In this document: piece by piece, positions 49,252-58,082 of the stretch
How positions within the stretch are numbered: position 1 is the stretch's first letter
How the letters are laid out: each line of letters starts with the position of its first letter
DNA from: Hyalangium versicolor
GTDB taxonomy: Bacteria > Myxococcota > Myxococcia > Myxococcales > Myxococcaceae
NCBI RefSeq assembly: GCF_020103695.1
Contig: NZ_JAHXBF010000001.1
Span: 911,607-975,606 of the forward strand
Length of the DNA: 64,000 nt
Direction of reading: 5' to 3'
The notes under the pieces: model-generated
What the model saw: only the letters and a program-made list of their open reading frames with translations
Told to the model about the DNA's origin: nothing
Database searches by the model: none
Made by a program: the position numbers and the translations under genes

Positions 49252-50490
49252 TCAGCGCTCCGGAGTGAAGCGCACCGGCATCTCCTTGATGCCGTTCACG
49301 AAGTTGGACCGGACCCGGCGGATGGGCCCACTCGGCTCCATGTCCGGGAAGCGGCGCAGCAGCTCCTGGAACACGACGGTCAACTGCAGCTCCGCGAGCC
49401 GCCAGCCCAGGCAGAAGTGCAGTCCATGACCGAAGCCCAGGTGGGGCGGCTGGCCGGCGCGTGTCACGTCGAAGCGCTCGGGCTGCTCGAACACTTCTTC
49501 GTCATAGTTGCCCGAGAGGTACCAGAGGACGACCTTGTCTCCCTTGGCGATGCGCTGCCCAGCCAGCTCGGTGTCCTCGGTGGCCGTGCGGCGAGAGTGG
49601 AGGAACGGAGACACCCAGCGGACGATCTCCTTCGCTGCCTGGGGGATCAGCGCTGGGGTGTCCAGCAGCCGCTGCCGCTGCTCGGGATGCTGCGAGAGGG
49701 CCACGAGCCCTCCCGCGATGGAGTTCCGCACCGACTCGTTCCCAGCGACCACCAGCAAGGAGAAGGTGGCGTAGTACGCCGGCACGGAGATGACGTCCCC
49801 CGTCCCCTCCAACTCAGTGTGCACCAGCATCGAGACCAGATCGTCCCCGGGCCGCCGCAGCCGTTCGCGCCACAGCTTCTGCGCGTACGCCCGCATCTCC
49901 TTCAGGCACTGGTGGATGTACTCGCCCGGCTTGCGCAGCTCCGGATCGCTCTCGCCAACGAGCGCATTGGACCACTCGAACAGCCGGGGCCTGTCCTCGG
50001 GAGGCACGCCCAGCAGCTCGGCGAGGACCTGGATCGGCAGCTCCGCGGCCACGGAGGAGATGAACTCGCACTCCCCGCGCCGGGCGATGCGATCGAGCAG
50101 CTCCGTCGCCCGAGCCCGGATGCTAGCCTCTAGCCCGCGAATGCGCTCGGCGTTGAACCCGGGAGAGACAAGGCCGCGGTAGGTGCCATGCTCCGGCGGA
50201 TCCAGCGTGAGCATCGTGGGCCCGGGGCCCTTGAGGATCTCCGCGTTGGCCTCGTCGTGGATGCGATGGCCGCCCAGGTGCCACGCCGAAGAGAAGAGGC
50301 GAGGGTTCTTCGACACCGTGGCGATGTCCTGGTACCGGAGCACCGACCAGAAGCCGTGCCCATCAGGCCCCAGGCTCCACGCGACGGGGCGCTCCTTGCG
50401 CAGACGCGCGAAGAGCTCACGAGCCTCGTTGCGCTCGTAGAGTTCCGGGTTCGCCAGATCCGTGCTCAGGGGGCCGGTGGAGTCGTCCAT
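49252..50490 (-). CDS. cytochrome P450
   Basis: 412 residues. Heme-binding loop FGHGLHFCLGWRLA with Cys 360, ExxR in KEIVRWVSP, and I-helix LLVVAGNESVRNSIAG, in which Ser replaces the usual Thr of AGxET. LTLDPPEHGTYRGLVSPGF is typical of bacterial CYP families near CYP124/125, which oxidise fatty acids or sterols. It converges on the acyltransferase gene (nine bases apart) and lies 13 bases after the hydrolase gene on its own strand. It could hydroxylate the product of the lipid cassette or be co-expressed with ribA. No ferredoxin gene is nearby. Confidence 0.93.
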   Translation of the reverse strand: MDDSTGPLSTDLANPELYERNEARELFARLRKERPVAWSLGPDGHGFWSVLRYQDIATVSKNPRLFSSAWHLGGHRIHDEANAEILKGPGPTMLTLDPPEHGTYRGLVSPGFNAERIRGLEASIRARATELLDRIARRGECEFISSVAAELPIQVLAELLGVPPEDRPRLFEWSNALVGESDPELRKPGEYIHQCLKEMRAYAQKLWRERLRRPGDDLVSMLVHTELEGTGDVISVPAYYATFSLLVVAGNESVRNSIAGGLVALSQHPEQRQRLLDTPALIPQAAKEIVRWVSPFLHSRRTATEDTELAGQRIAKGDKVVLWYLSGNYDEEVFEQPERFDVTRAGQPPHLGFGHGLHFCLGWRLAELQLTVVFQELLRRFPDMEPSGPIRRVRSNFVNGIKEMPVRFTPER

Positions 50491-50503
50491 CCCCGCTCCC
50501 TTC

Positions 50504-51463
50504 CTAGAGCTTGAGGATCATGTCCTCTTTGGCGGCGATCACCTCGGGGCGGTGCTTGCGCACCTGACGCACCAACCGGTCCATCGCCGCGTCGTCGCGC
50601 GTCGGATCATGGTGGAAGAGCACCAGCGTCTTCGCCTGGGACTCGTTCGCCGCGCGCACCGCGGCCTGCCACGTGGAGTGGCCCCAGCCCGTGCGCGGCG
50701 GACCGTGACGGCCGCAGTACTCGTCCTCGGTGTACATCGAGTCGTAGATGAGCAGGTCCGTGCCCCGGGCGAACTCGAAGAAGCGCTCCTCGTCTCCGCC
50801 GCCGTGCTCGATGTCCGTGGCGTACACCACCGAGCGCCCGTCACACTCCACGCGGTAGCCCAGGTTGCCGCCCGGGTGGTTCAGCTCCAGCGTGCGCACC
50901 TGCGCCGGGCCCACGGTGATCTGCTCGCCGGCCTGGATGTCGTGGTACTCGAGCCGCGCTCGGAACACGCCCTCCGCCGTCACCGGGAAGTAGGGCTGCG
51001 TCATCTGCCCCGCGAGGATCTGCTTCACCGACTGCCCGTTGCGCGCGGCCCCGTAGAAGGTGAACGCGTTCTGCGGGACGAAGATGGGCGTGAAGAAGGG
51101 CAGGCCCTGCAGGTGATCGTAGTGGTAGTGCGACAGGAACACCGAGGCGCTCACCGGCTGCCCCGAGGCCAGCAGGGCGTCGCCCAACGGCCGTGCGCCC
51201 GTGCCCAGATCGAAGACCAGCAGCTTGTCCCCCACGAGCATCTCCACGCACGGGGTGTTGCCGCCGTAGCGCCGGGTATGCGGGCCCGGTGAGGGAATGG
51301 AGCCACGCACGCCCCAGAACCGGACGTGGAAGTGCGTCTTCGACGACGTGCCCTTGGCCCCCTTCACGGCGGCCTGGACCCGGCGCGCCGCCTGGCGGGC
51401 GCGGAACTTCAGCGGCTTGTCAGCCGGCTTTGGCTTCGGTGTCTTCCTCGGCGAAGAGCTCAA
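50504..51463 (-). CDS. metallo-beta-lactamase-fold hydrolase
   Basis: 319 residues. A basic N-terminal tail (about 1-45) precedes the MBL fold. Landmarks: FWGVRGSIPSPGPHTRRYGG, the metal motif SHYHYDHLQG, YATDIEHGG, YDSMYTEDEY, GHSTWQ and LFHHDPTRDD. These are typical of a class related to cyclic-nucleotide phosphodiesterases and RNase Z; the substrate cannot be told. The start lies 44 bases inside ribA, and there is no later Met in the tail, so the overlap seems real and suggests coupling. Confidence 0.85.
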   Translation of the reverse strand: MSSSPRKTPKPKPADKPLKFRARQAARRVQAAVKGAKGTSSKTHFHVRFWGVRGSIPSPGPHTRRYGGNTPCVEMLVGDKLLVFDLGTGARPLGDALLASGQPVSASVFLSHYHYDHLQGLPFFTPIFVPQNAFTFYGAARNGQSVKQILAGQMTQPYFPVTAEGVFRARLEYHDIQAGEQITVGPAQVRTLELNHPGGNLGYRVECDGRSVVYATDIEHGGGDEERFFEFARGTDLLIYDSMYTEDEYCGRHGPPRTGWGHSTWQAAVRAANESQAKTLVLFHHDPTRDDAAMDRLVRQVRKHRPEVIAAKEDMILKL

Positions 51464-52091
51464 TCAGGTGCCCCGTGCGCTCGCGCTTGGTCTTCAGGTA
51501 TCCGACGTTATGCGGATTGTGCTCGGTCCGGGAAGGGATTCGACGCCGCACCGGGATGCCTTCCTCCACCAGCCCCGCGATCTTCAATGGATTGTTCGTA
51601 ATCAGGTCCACCGACGGCACATCCAGGGACCTCAGCATCTCCGCTGCAATATCATAGCTGCGAAGATCATCCGCGAAACCCAATTGCCGGTTGGCCTCGT
51701 AGGTGTCGTACCCCTTGGCCTGCAGGGCATAGGCCTTGATCTTGTTGCCCAGGCCGATGCCGCGACCCTCTTGACGCAGGTACAGCACCACCCCACACCC
51801 CGCCTGGGTGATGAAGTCCAGGGCCCGGTCCAGCTGCTCGCGGCAGTCGCACTTGAGGCTGCCGAACACCTCCGAAGTCAGGCACTCGGAGTGCACCCGG
51901 ACGGGGACCCCCTCCTTGCCTGCTACCTCGCCCACGACGATGGCCACGTGCTCACGGCCGTTGCGCCGATCCCGGAACACCACCGTCCTCAGCACTCCCC
52001 GCTCGGTCGGAATGTCCGCCTCGGAGAACCGCTCCAGGTTCTGGGTCGGCTTGCGCGAGGGGAGCACCTGGGGTGGACGCGTGTCGGACAT
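51420..52091 (-). CDS. ribA: GTP cyclohydrolase II
   Basis: First enzyme of riboflavin synthesis, opening the ring of GTP. 223 residues from ATG 52091 (MSDTRPPQVLPSRK); the longer frame is unlikely. Zinc Cys in SECLTSEVFGSLKCDC, GTP-binding RQEGRGIGLGNK and the C-terminal LITNNPLKI are typical. It is a stand-alone RibA without the RibB half. Its 3' end overlaps the hydrolase gene. Flavin supply could serve the nearby redox enzymes but is a housekeeping function. Confidence 0.95.
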   Translation of the reverse strand: MSDTRPPQVLPSRKPTQNLERFSEADIPTERGVLRTVVFRDRRNGREHVAIVVGEVAGKEGVPVRVHSECLTSEVFGSLKCDCREQLDRALDFITQAGCGVVLYLRQEGRGIGLGNKIKAYALQAKGYDTYEANRQLGFADDLRSYDIAAEMLRSLDVPSVDLITNNPLKIAGLVEEGIPVRRRIPSRTEHNPHNVGYLKTKRERTGHLIELFAEEDTEAKAG

Positions 52092-52201
52092 GGGAAACCA
52101 TTCTCCCGGGATGAGGCCCCCTTTTCGGGGGTCGTTGGGGTTCAAGTCAAGTGTGGCCCAGCGATCCAACAGGTTGGATGTAGAGGACCCTCAGGAGTTG
52201 C

Positions 52202-53440
52202 TCAAGCGATCCAGGAGACAGGCAAGAGGACGACATGTTCCCCATGAGCCAGGCTGCTCGCCTCGCGGGGGAAGTGGAGCAGGTGGGTGGCCGAGGCCGC
52301 TGATCGCAGCGCCCCAGACGTCTGGGTAGCGAGCGGGCGGGCCCACAGCTCTCCGTCTCGCCAGATGGCTGCTACACGGATGTAGTGCGCCAGCCCGGCG
52401 GACTTGCGCAACGAGCCATCCAGGCGGCCGGACACCCGCGCAGGCTCCACGTCCGTGTGCCCGAGCAGCTTGCGCAGCACCGGGCGGACGAACAGCTCGA
52501 AGGTGACCAGGGAGGAGATGGGGTTGCCGGGCAGCCCGAAGTACAGGGTGTTGCCGCGCCGCCCCACGGCCAGCGGCTTGCCGGGCTTGATGGCCACCCG
52601 CCAGAAGTTCATCTCCACGCCCTGCTCATGGAGCGCCGCCTTCACGAAGTCGCGCTCGCCCACGGAGACACCCGCGCTGGTGATCACCACATCGAACCCC
52701 TGGGCATCCGCCAGGCGCGCGGACACCTCTTCTTGCGTGTCCCGGGCGATGCCCAGCAGCGTGGGGATGCCTCCGGCCCGAGCCACCGCCAGCGCCAGCG
52801 AGGGCGCGTTGGTGTCGACGATGCGGCCTTCAGGGGGCTCGTCCGCGCGGCAGAGCTCGTCGCCCGTGGAGAGGATGGCCACTCGAGGCCGGCGCGGCAC
52901 CGGCACCGTGAGCATCCCCTGGGCGGTGAAAAGTCCCAGTTCCGGGATGCCCAGGGGGGTGCCTCGCGCGAGCAGCGGCTCTCCGGCCCGAGCGTCCTCA
53001 CCTCGGGGGCGGACGAAGGTTCCGGGCGGCACGGCCTCGAGGATCTCCACGGCCGGGCCCTCGGCGCCTTCGCTGGCGATGGCTCGGGTTCGCTCCTGCA
53101 TCACCACCGCGTCCGCCCCAACGGGCAGCGGCGCACCCGTCATGATCCGGGCACAGACACCTGGGCGCAGCTCCACCTCGGGCATCTCCCCGGCGTGGAT
53201 GATCTCCCCCACGGCGAGGCGGACGGGCAGAGGGCTCAGGAGATCGGCGCTACGCACCGCGTAACCGTCCATGGCCGAGTTGTCCCACGGGGGCAGCGTG
53301 CGCTGCGCAGTCACATCCGCGCCCAGCGCGCGCCCCAGCGCCTCGTCCAGGCGCACCCACTCCACGGCAAGAGGGGAGGCCAGGGCGAGCGATCGGGCCC
53401 GCGCGTCCTCCACCGATAGCAGCTCGTTTTCAGCGCTCAT
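52202..53440 (-). CDS. moeA: molybdopterin molybdenumtransferase
   Basis: Inserts molybdate into adenylylated molybdopterin. 412 residues from ATG 53440 (MSAENELLSVEDARAR). MoeA landmarks: PPWDNSAMDGYAVRS, RIMTGAPLPVGADAVVMQE, AILSTGDELC, TSAGVSVGERDF, KPGKPLAVG and FGLPGNPISSLVTF. No other molybdenum cofactor gene is in the window. It precedes ribA by 110 bases on the same strand. Confidence 0.95.
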   Translation of the reverse strand: MSAENELLSVEDARARSLALASPLAVEWVRLDEALGRALGADVTAQRTLPPWDNSAMDGYAVRSADLLSPLPVRLAVGEIIHAGEMPEVELRPGVCARIMTGAPLPVGADAVVMQERTRAIASEGAEGPAVEILEAVPPGTFVRPRGEDARAGEPLLARGTPLGIPELGLFTAQGMLTVPVPRRPRVAILSTGDELCRADEPPEGRIVDTNAPSLALAVARAGGIPTLLGIARDTQEEVSARLADAQGFDVVITSAGVSVGERDFVKAALHEQGVEMNFWRVAIKPGKPLAVGRRGNTLYFGLPGNPISSLVTFELFVRPVLRKLLGHTDVEPARVSGRLDGSLRKSAGLAHYIRVAAIWRDGELWARPLATQTSGALRSAASATHLLHFPREASSLAHGEHVVLLPVSWIA

Positions 53441-53484
53441 GGGGTGCACTGAGATCGAAGTCTCTAGGAAATTCAAGACTTTGT

Positions 53485-53513
53485 TTGACAGTCCCATGGA
53501 TCATCGTTACAAG
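53485..53513 (+). promoter_or_regulatory. sigma70 promoter of the histone-like gene
   Basis: TTGACA (53485-53490), a 17-base spacer and TACAAG (53508-53513): a perfect -35 and 4 of 6 in the -10. It leaves a leader of about 80 bases to ATG 53599, in the gap divergent from moeA. Confidence 0.6.
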
Positions 53514-53598
53514 CGACGTTGTTCGCGTGACACGCCCCCCCGCCAGGGGAGATCCGCCAACCCGTTGAAATAACACGGGATCCAAGGAGACAGCGTCG

Positions 53599-55002
53599 AT
53601 GGCCAAGCCCAAGTCTGGGGCCAAGAAGGCGACCCCCGCTGCCAAGAAGGACAAGGCTGCGCGGCTGGAGCTTCTCAAGAACGCGAGCGAGCGGGTGGCG
53701 AAGGCGGCGACGAAGGTGGCCAAGGCCGTCAAGGACAAGGTGGCAGAAGTGACGAAGGGTAAAGTGCCGGCGAAGAAGGCAGCGCCCAAGGCCGCGGCGA
53801 AGAGTGCCGCCCCCAAGGCCGCGGCTCCCAAGAGCAAGACCGCCAGCAAGGCAGAGTCCGCTGCGAAGGCCGAGACGCCCCCCAAGGGTGAAAAGGCCGA
53901 GACCAAGGGCGAGAAGGCCGAGGCCAAGACCGAGAAGGCCGAGGGCAAGGCGAAGGCTCCCGCGGCAGGTAAGGGCAAGGGCGCCGCGGCTCCGGCAGCC
54001 CCTCCTCAGGAGAAGCCCCGTCCCCGCGCCACCAAGCTCCCCCCGGTGGGTGACGCGCTCACCAAGCGAGAGATGGAGCAGTTGCTGTCCGCTGGCGAAG
54101 GCCGCGGCGTGTTCGGCGAGGGCAGCCTCAAGGGCCGGCTCGTCGTCACCGACGGCATGCCGAACCTGCTCGTCGTGGGCCGGGACAAGCGCGAGCTGAC
54201 GTTCCTGCTGCAGGGCCCGGATCAGGAAGTGCTGCCCGCCTATGTGGACCACAAGGTCTCCGTCAGCGGGTTGATCCGCAAGACGACGAACTACGGCGGC
54301 ACGGTGGATGTGCGGAAGTACTCGGCGAAGAAGCCGGAGGCCGAGGCCCCCGCGCCCCCGCCCGCCGAGACCGAGGCCAAGCTTCGCTTCCTGTCCCCCG
54401 GCGAGGTGTCCATGGTCACGAGCGCCGGCATGGGCTCGGGCATCAAGGGCTTTGCCTCGCTGCGCGGCAACCTGGAGATGACGGGCGAGGACTTCGTGCT
54501 CGTGGTCTCCAACGCCGGCACGCGCCAGCAGGTGTCCTTCATCTTCGAGGGCAAGGGCACCAAGGGGATGCGCAAGTACGTGGGACAGCTGCTCTTCATC
54601 ACCGGTGTGGTGGAGAAGTCCTCCGGCTGGGGCGGCAGGATCATCGTCGAGAACTTCGAGCCGCGTCCGCCCGAGGCGCGCGTGTCCCGCGAGGACATGG
54701 AGATCGTCCACGTGGAGGGCGAGGTGCCCACCTCCGTGGACGTGAAGCTCAACCACGGCCTCACCGTGCGCCTGCAGGAGCAGCCCGGGTATACCTGGGC
54801 CATCGAGCCCACGGCGGCCAAGCGCGTGGGCCTGCGCGAGGCTCGGTACGAGCCGGGCGAGGCGGGCGCCGTGGCCACCCGCGAATTCTTCTTCACCCCG
54901 CGCAACCCCGGCACCTCGGAGATGGAGTTCTTCCTCGCGAAGGCCTTCACTCCGGGCGTCGTGGAGCGCTCGTTCAAGATCAACGTGACGGTCAAGCCTT
55001 GA
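53599..55002 (+). CDS. histone H1-like tail protein with chagasin-like domain
   Basis: 467 residues, ATG with AAGGAGA upstream. Residues 1-150 are a Lys/Ala/Pro-rich tail (AKKATPAAKK, KAAPKAAAKS, EKAETKGEKAE) like eukaryotic H1 and bacterial Hc1-type proteins, expected to bind DNA or RNA. Two beta-rich regions follow (GRLVVTDGMPNLLVVGRDKR; GIKGFASLRGNLEMTGEDF), and residues about 370-467 resemble the I42/chagasin protease inhibitor fold (LNHGLTVRLQEQPGYTWAIE, then FFFTPRNPGTSEMEFFLAKA, then FKINVTV). No signal peptide. The combination is odd; the tail may tether the beta domains to nucleic acid. Function unknown. Confidence 0.72.
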   Translation: MAKPKSGAKKATPAAKKDKAARLELLKNASERVAKAATKVAKAVKDKVAEVTKGKVPAKKAAPKAAAKSAAPKAAAPKSKTASKAESAAKAETPPKGEKAETKGEKAEAKTEKAEGKAKAPAAGKGKGAAAPAAPPQEKPRPRATKLPPVGDALTKREMEQLLSAGEGRGVFGEGSLKGRLVVTDGMPNLLVVGRDKRELTFLLQGPDQEVLPAYVDHKVSVSGLIRKTTNYGGTVDVRKYSAKKPEAEAPAPPPAETEAKLRFLSPGEVSMVTSAGMGSGIKGFASLRGNLEMTGEDFVLVVSNAGTRQQVSFIFEGKGTKGMRKYVGQLLFITGVVEKSSGWGGRIIVENFEPRPPEARVSREDMEIVHVEGEVPTSVDVKLNHGLTVRLQEQPGYTWAIEPTAAKRVGLREARYEPGEAGAVATREFFFTPRNPGTSEMEFFLAKAFTPGVVERSFKINVTVKP

Positions 55003-55121
55003 GCGCTGGGCTCGGACCTGGAGCAAGCCAGGGACCGAGCACGGCTGCCTGGGGGGTTCCTGTCCGGCACGTCCGGGCCTACCCGTTCCAATGAGCGGGA
55101 AGGCCCGCGACCCGACACTTT

Positions 55122-58040
55122 GTGACTCCTTCCTCTGAGCAACTGAGACAGATCCTCGCCGATGCCGATCACCCCCTGGGGGTGAAAGAGCTGCTGCGGC
55201 TGGCGGGGATGCACCCTGGAGAGCAGACAACCCTCAAGCGCACCTTGCGGGAAATGGTCCGCCAGGGAGAGATCCTCAAGGAGGGCAAGCGCTTCCGGCT
55301 GGAGCAGCGGCGCGCCGAGTCCTCCGAGCCCGAGCGGCGCAAGGGGCGCAAGGGCCCTCTTCCCACCCGTTCCGAGCCCACCCAAGTGGAGGGCATCCTC
55401 ACCGTCCACCGCGACGGCTACGGCTTCGTCCGCCCATTGTCCGGAGAGGGCGACGACGTGTTCCTGCCTCCCGCGGAGGCCTCGCGCGCGCTGGACAACG
55501 ATCGCGTCCTCGTGGAGGTGGCGGGGCGTCCGGGGCGGCTGGAGGGCCGTCTGGTGGACGTGGTGCAGCGGCGCCGCGAACTCGTCGTGGGCGTTTACTC
55601 GGAGCTGGGAGCGCGGCACGCGCAGGTGGTTCCCAACGACAACAGCCTGCAGGGGCCCATCCGCGTCCCTCGTACGCAGATGGCACGTCCTGGCGACCTG
55701 GTGAAGGTGCGCCTGGGCGTGGGCGCGGGGATGCTGGAGGAGGGCGAGGGCCTCATTGGCGAGGTGGCCGGGTCGCTCGGCCGGCCGGGCGATCCGAGTG
55801 CCGAGGTGCTCTCCATCGCCTATGGCCAGGGCTTCAACGACGAGTTCCCTCCCGAGGTGATGGACGAGGCCGACCGCGTGGGCCCCGCCGTCTCCGAGGA
55901 GGAGTCGCGAGCAGAGGGGCGCAGGGATCTGCGCTCCATGCAGCTGATCACCATCGATGGCGAGGACGCGCGGGACTTCGATGACGCGGTGTACGCCGAG
56001 CCTCATGGCTCGGGCTGGCGGCTGGTGGTGGCCATCGCGGATGTGACGCAGTACGTGCGCGAGGGCCAGCCGCTGGATGCCGAGGCGCTGCGCCGGGCCA
56101 CCTCGGTGTACCTGCCGGATCGCGTGCTGCCCATGCTCCCGGAGCGGCTGAGCAACGGCATCTGCTCGCTGCGGCCGGACGAGGATCGGCTGTGCATGGT
56201 GGCCGACATGGTGTTCGACGCGCGCGCCCACCTGCGCTCCTATGAGCTCTACCCGGGCGTCATGCGCAGCGTGGCCCGGTGCACGTACAACGAGGTGCAG
56301 GACGTCCTGGACGGCAAGGACGTGCCTCACCGCAACGCGCTGCGTCCCCTCTTCGAGCGGCTGCTGGTGGTCTCTCGTGCGCTTCGAGCCATGCGCAAGG
56401 AGCGGGGGGCCATCGACTTCGATCTGCCCGAGCACAAGGTAATGATGGGCGAGGACGGCATGCCCGCGCGCATGGAGAAGCGCGAGCGCAAGGAGAGCCA
56501 CCGCCTCATCGAGGAGTGCATGCTGGCCGCCAACGAGGCGGTCGCGAAGTTCTTCCAGGACGAAGGGCTGCCCACCGTCTACCGCTTCCACGGCGAGCCG
56601 GACGAGCAGAAGCTGGCCGCCTTCGCCGCGCTGGCGCAGGCCTACGGATTCAAGCTGCGCTTCGAGGACGGGGTGTCGTCCAAGGAACTGGACGCGTTCA
56701 TCTCCCAGCTCGAGGGCCACCCGGAGCAGCGCGCGCTGAACCAACTGCTGCTGCGCTCGATGATGCAGGCGGTGTACTCGGCCTCGCGGGTGGGGCACTA
56801 CGGCCTGGCGGCCGAGCACTACCTGCACTTCACCTCGCCTATCCGCCGGTACCCGGATCTGCTCGTGCACCGGCTGCTCAAGGCGCAGTGGGCGCGCAAG
56901 GGCAAGAAGCGCTCGCAGGCAGCGCTGGAGCGCGAGGAGTCCCTGCTGGAGGAGATGGCCGAGCAGAGCTCCGAGCGCGAGCGCGCCGCGATGCAGGTGG
57001 AGCGCGAGGTCGTCTCCTTCTACGCCACGCTCCTCATGAAGGACCGGGTGGGCGAGGAGTTCGACGCCACCATCTCCGGGCTCGCGGAGTTCGGCTCCTT
57101 CGTGGAGCTGGACACCGAGCATGTGGAGGGCCTCATCAAGCTCGATGCGCTCGGGTTCGGCGGGAAGCTGGACAAGATGCTGCACGCGCTCGTGTTCTCG
57201 GACGGGCGGCGCATCCGTGTGGGCCAGAAGTGCCGCGTGCGCCTGACCTCCGTGAGCACCGAGCGGCGGCAGATGGACTTCGAGCCCCTGGAGATCGAAG
57301 GCCGGCCCGTGGCGCGCCGTGAGCGCGCTCAGCGCCCGGAACGGCCGGGTTGGCAGCCCACGTCTCGTTTCGAGGAGGAGCCGCGGCAGGAGCGCGCCCG
57401 TTCTCCCGGGAGCCGGTTCGGGGCTTGGAGCCCGGACGACGCGGCGCCTCGGTTTGGCGTCGTCAGCGAGGAGAAGCGCCGTCGCTTCGTCCGAGACGGC
57501 CAGCGAGAGGAGGCGGCGCCAAGCAAGGTCGACCGCAAGCGCTGGAAGAGCGAGCGCGGTGCCGAGTGGGAGCAGGCACCCCGGCGCCCCGAGCCGCGAG
57601 AGAAAATCTCGGAGCAGCCAGAAGCCACGGGGCGCAGGCGCTTCATCGTGCGCCCAGCAGAGTCAGCCCAGCGGGAGCGTGACGCCGAAGCGTCACAGTC
57701 TCCCTGGAGCCCCGAGCCTCATCCCATCGCCGAGGGCGATCCGCTGGCGGCCTTCATGGCGGATGCACCTCCACCGGCTCCTCCTCCCGGGTTCGATCGC
57801 TTGCGTGCGCTCGCAGCCCGGCGTGGTCGCACGAGTGAGGAGGGCCGCCCCGCTGGAGGCCCTGCCGGTGCGCAGGAGGCTCCTCCCCGCGAGAGATGGG
57901 AGAAGCGACCTGCCCACAATGCCTCGCCCGGGGGCAAGAAGGCGAGCCGCGCCGCGCCCGCGGGCAAGAGCAAGGGCTCGGGAGGCGGCAAGCCGCAGAA
58001 GGCTCGAGGCAAGTTCAAGCCTGGGCGAAGGAAGCGCTGA
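55122..58040 (+). CDS. rnr: ribonuclease R
   Basis: 3'-5' exoribonuclease, 972 residues from GTG 55122. Order: N-terminal helical domain (LRQILADADHPLGVKELLRL), cold-shock domains (ILTVHRDGYGFVRPL), RNB catalytic domain with metal Asp in TIDGEDARDFDDAV, and an S1 domain (about 635-725; EEFDATISGLAEFGSFVEL). A C-terminal extension of about 245 residues is rich in Arg, Pro and Lys and ends KARGKFKPGRRKR; it is much longer than the basic tail of E. coli RNase R. The start is chosen because the next in-frame starts cut the helical domain. Confidence 0.95.
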   Translation: MTPSSEQLRQILADADHPLGVKELLRLAGMHPGEQTTLKRTLREMVRQGEILKEGKRFRLEQRRAESSEPERRKGRKGPLPTRSEPTQVEGILTVHRDGYGFVRPLSGEGDDVFLPPAEASRALDNDRVLVEVAGRPGRLEGRLVDVVQRRRELVVGVYSELGARHAQVVPNDNSLQGPIRVPRTQMARPGDLVKVRLGVGAGMLEEGEGLIGEVAGSLGRPGDPSAEVLSIAYGQGFNDEFPPEVMDEADRVGPAVSEEESRAEGRRDLRSMQLITIDGEDARDFDDAVYAEPHGSGWRLVVAIADVTQYVREGQPLDAEALRRATSVYLPDRVLPMLPERLSNGICSLRPDEDRLCMVADMVFDARAHLRSYELYPGVMRSVARCTYNEVQDVLDGKDVPHRNALRPLFERLLVVSRALRAMRKERGAIDFDLPEHKVMMGEDGMPARMEKRERKESHRLIEECMLAANEAVAKFFQDEGLPTVYRFHGEPDEQKLAAFAALAQAYGFKLRFEDGVSSKELDAFISQLEGHPEQRALNQLLLRSMMQAVYSASRVGHYGLAAEHYLHFTSPIRRYPDLLVHRLLKAQWARKGKKRSQAALEREESLLEEMAEQSSERERAAMQVEREVVSFYATLLMKDRVGEEFDATISGLAEFGSFVELDTEHVEGLIKLDALGFGGKLDKMLHALVFSDGRRIRVGQKCRVRLTSVSTERRQMDFEPLEIEGRPVARRERAQRPERPGWQPTSRFEEEPRQERARSPGSRFGAWSPDDAAPRFGVVSEEKRRRFVRDGQREEAAPSKVDRKRWKSERGAEWEQAPRRPEPREKISEQPEATGRRRFIVRPAESAQRERDAEASQSPWSPEPHPIAEGDPLAAFMADAPPPAPPPGFDRLRALAARRGRTSEEGRPAGGPAGAQEAPPRERWEKRPAHNASPGGKKASRAAPAGKSKGSGGGKPQKARGKFKPGRRKR

Positions 58041-58082
58041 GCCACCCTCGCGTTCGGGGCAGGGACTGGATCCTGCCCAAGG

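Noticed and set aside
49252..50490. P450 as a certain member of the lipid cassette
   Set aside because: It is on the opposite strand and close behind the ribA-hydrolase genes, so membership is only a hypothesis.
54291..57185. 964-codon minus-strand frame opposite RNase R
   Set aside because: Shadow of the rnr gene; no motifs and biased composition.
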